DNA of 6,684 nucleotides from an uncultured Paracoccaceae bacterium. GTDB lineage: Bacteria; Pseudomonadota; Alphaproteobacteria; Rhodobacterales; Rhodobacteraceae. The stretch is taken from the NCBI GenBank assembly GCA_937916485.1, contig CALFSV010000111.1, forward strand, positions 1 to 6,684, read 5' to 3'. The translations under genes were made by a program, and so were the position numbers. Every line of letters starts with the position of its first letter. Within the stretch, counting starts at the first letter, position 1. Positions 5,260 through 6,684 of the stretch are shown here, piece after piece. The notes beneath the pieces were generated by a model, which did no database searches, was not told the origin of the DNA, and saw nothing but the letters and a program-made list of their open reading frames with translations.

Positions 5260-6684
5260 TTATTCGACGATCACTTTGACAGTCTGGCCCGGGAATGGCT
5301 GGCTACCCGGCTGCAGACCGTTGAGAATGCGAAACCACTCTTCTTTTGGGCCGGGCATTGGCATGTTGCGGGACAAGCTGCTGACAGTGTCCCGACGCCC
5401 GACCACTTTCGTGGCAACCCGCCACGGCTTGTACCGATTGCGATCCGCCCGGTTCAGTTTCCGGAAGCTGAACGTGGTCCGGCGGAAGTCTTCGGTCAGC
5501 GCAGCTGTTTGTGCGGCAGGTGAGAGAAACACAAAACGATAGACCTTGTTCGCGCTGTGCCGGATCGCCACGAGTTGGGCGTTGAACGTGCCGCTGCGAT
5601 TTCGGATGACCGCTCCCCCGGTGGCCCCCTCCATGCCATTCACATCGATCCGCTGAACGTTGCTGAGGCTGGTGTTCTTGGCCCAGACATTTGTGAGATA
5701 GGCCGACATGCTTCTCCCGGCAGGTGCCTGGGCGCCGCTGAAAATAATATTGGCATCATTTGGTCCCTTGGCGACGACCTGCTGCGTTCCGTTGAACAGT
5801 CTGAAATCCCTTGGAACCTCAAACAGAAAGTCGAGAGGCTGGTGAACAAAAACCTGCCCGCGGATCAATCCTTCTTCAGGTGAATCCCCAAAAACGATGC
5901 CGTTGATAGCGTTTAGATAATCACGGTTTCCAATTTGGGGATTCGGGACTTGCTGGATGTTGGCGGCGCGTGTCGCGGCGACGACGCGGTCCTGGGTGCG
6001 CGGATGGGTCGACATGATGTTGTATCGCGACGCGGGGTCCGGGAGGCCACTGACCTTTGCCTCGAGTGCACTATAGGCCTGCAGCGAAGCCAGAAAGGAC
6101 GCCATGGCATCAGTCGAATACCCCGCGCGCGCGAGATAACGCACGCCCAGCGTATCGGCTTCGAACTCGTGTTCACCCGAGAAAGACTGCAGATAGACAG
6201 ATGAGCCTTGCCCCACGGCTTGCCCGATTTCTGATGTCCCGAGGAAGACCGAGCCCAGAATGCCAGCGCCCACAGACAATCCCTGTGCCAAGACCGAAGT
6301 GCTGTAGCGCTGCGCAGAATGACGCCCGGTCACATGACCGATTTCATGGCCAAGAACGCCGGCGAGTTCGGCTTCTGTGTTGGCCAGACCAAGCAATCCA
6401 CGCGAAATATAGACAAAGCCGCCAGGCAGCGCGAAGGCGTTTACGATGTCATCGTTGAGGACCGTAAAGGTGAACTGAAGGTCCGGCAGCTCGGAGACTC
6501 TCGCCAGGCTTTGTCCCACACGATTGACGTAGGCGGTGACCTTCGGGTCGTCGTAAACCCCACCAAATTGCTCGATGATTTTTGGGTGTTGTTCCCGCCC
6601 GACCTCGACCTCTTTCTCGGGAGACATGAAGGCTGTGAAGTCACGTTCACCCGTCGCCGGATTGACCGAGCAGGCCGTGAGAAG
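5260..6684 (-). CDS. Lipoprotein M48-family zinc metalloprotease with C-terminal LysM-like domain (5' end outside window)
   Basis: The reading frame runs off the right edge, so the ATG at 6627 is internal. The 19 codons before it read LLTAC-SVNPATGERDFTAF, a lipobox (L-T-A-C) followed by the usual start of the mature M48 lipoprotein; only most of the signal peptide is missing. Counting the lipobox Cys as 1, the mature protein is about 470 residues. The zinc-binding HEIGH motif is at 109-113 (bases 6334-6348), with the third ligand Glu169 and Asp173 in EFEAD. NAFALPGGFVYISRG, just before the zinc motif, is conserved in the family. The last ~60 residues, with RRDTVSSLSRNM, FRILNGLQPG and PGQTVKVIVE, look like a LysM-type domain that may hold the protein at peptidoglycan. 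The family includes BepA and LoiP, envelope peptidases that degrade misassembled outer-membrane proteins; a similar role is inferred. The gene converges on the phosphoesterase-like gene with 8 bases between stop codons. Confidence 0.93.
   Translation of the reverse strand, partial: LLTACSVNPATGERDFTAFMSPEKEVEVGREQHPKIIEQFGGVYDDPKVTAYVNRVGQSLARVSELPDLQFTFTVLNDDIVNAFALPGGFVYISRGLLGLANTEAELAGVLGHEIGHVTGRHSAQRYSTSVLAQGLSVGAGILGSVFLGTSEIGQAVGQGSSVYLQSFSGEHEFEADTLGVRYLARAGYSTDAMASFLASLQAYSALEAKVSGLPDPASRYNIMSTHPRTQDRVVAATRAANIQQVPNPQIGNRDYLNAINGIVFGDSPEEGLIRGQVFVHQPLDFLFEVPRDFRLFNGTQQVVAKGPNDANIIFSGAQAPAGRSMSAYLTNVWAKNTSLSNVQRIDVNGMEGATGGAVIRNRSGTFNAQLVAIRHSANKVYRFVFLSPAAQTAALTEDFRRTTFSFRKLNRADRNRYKPWRVATKVVGRRDTVSSLSRNMPMPGPKEEWFRILNGLQPGSQPFPGQTVKVIVE

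Noticed and set aside
1..6684. Mobile elements, CRISPR arrays, tRNA or rRNA genes, and toxin-antitoxin or defence genes.
   Set aside because: I looked for terminal inverted repeats, transposase motifs, regularly spaced repeats and small paired ORFs and saw none; all long frames are explained by housekeeping-type genes.

Overview
The window looks like ordinary chromosomal DNA from an alphaproteobacterium. The reasons are the moderately high GC content, a SUV3-like RNA helicase followed by a heat-shock-15-type S4 protein, an Azotobacter-type FdxA ferredoxin and a CarD/CdnL transcription regulator in a row, and the style of the lipoprotein M48 protease. I cannot name a genus. No mobile element, CRISPR array, tRNA or rRNA is visible, and both window edges cut through genes.

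Layout. Six genes read rightward: the 3' part of the helicase (2-2053), an S4 RNA-binding protein that overlaps it by 4 bases (2050-2439), a TerB-like protein (2506-2973), fdxA (3012-3350), carD (3550-4296) and a metallophosphoesterase-fold protein (4427-5251). One gene reads leftward and is cut by the right edge: a lipoprotein M48 metalloprotease (5260-6684). It meets the phosphoesterase-like gene tail to tail with 8 bases between them. Intrinsic terminators lie after fdxA (hairpin with a TTCG loop, 3419-3446) and after carD (4318-4350). This splits the rightward genes into helicase-S4-terB-fdxA, carD alone, and the phosphoesterase-like gene alone.

Functional picture. The helicase and S4 protein are probably translationally coupled and both point to RNA or ribosome metabolism. 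FdxA is a [3Fe-4S]/[4Fe-4S] electron carrier. CarD binds RNA polymerase and stabilises open promoter complexes, typically at rRNA and housekeeping promoters. The M48 protein is an envelope lipoprotein peptidase likely to act in outer-membrane quality control. The TerB-like and phosphoesterase-like proteins have no assigned role.

I found no clearly new multi-gene system. The points most worth checking are: (i) an 87-residue Lys/Ala/Pro tail, resembling histone H1, on the N-terminus of CarD, part of it built by a 30-bp tandem repeat; (ii) a metallophosphoesterase-fold protein in which nearly all expected metal ligands are replaced, suggesting a pseudoenzyme; and (iii) an extended -10 promoter-like element with a small palindrome directly before the TTCG hairpin between fdxA and carD.
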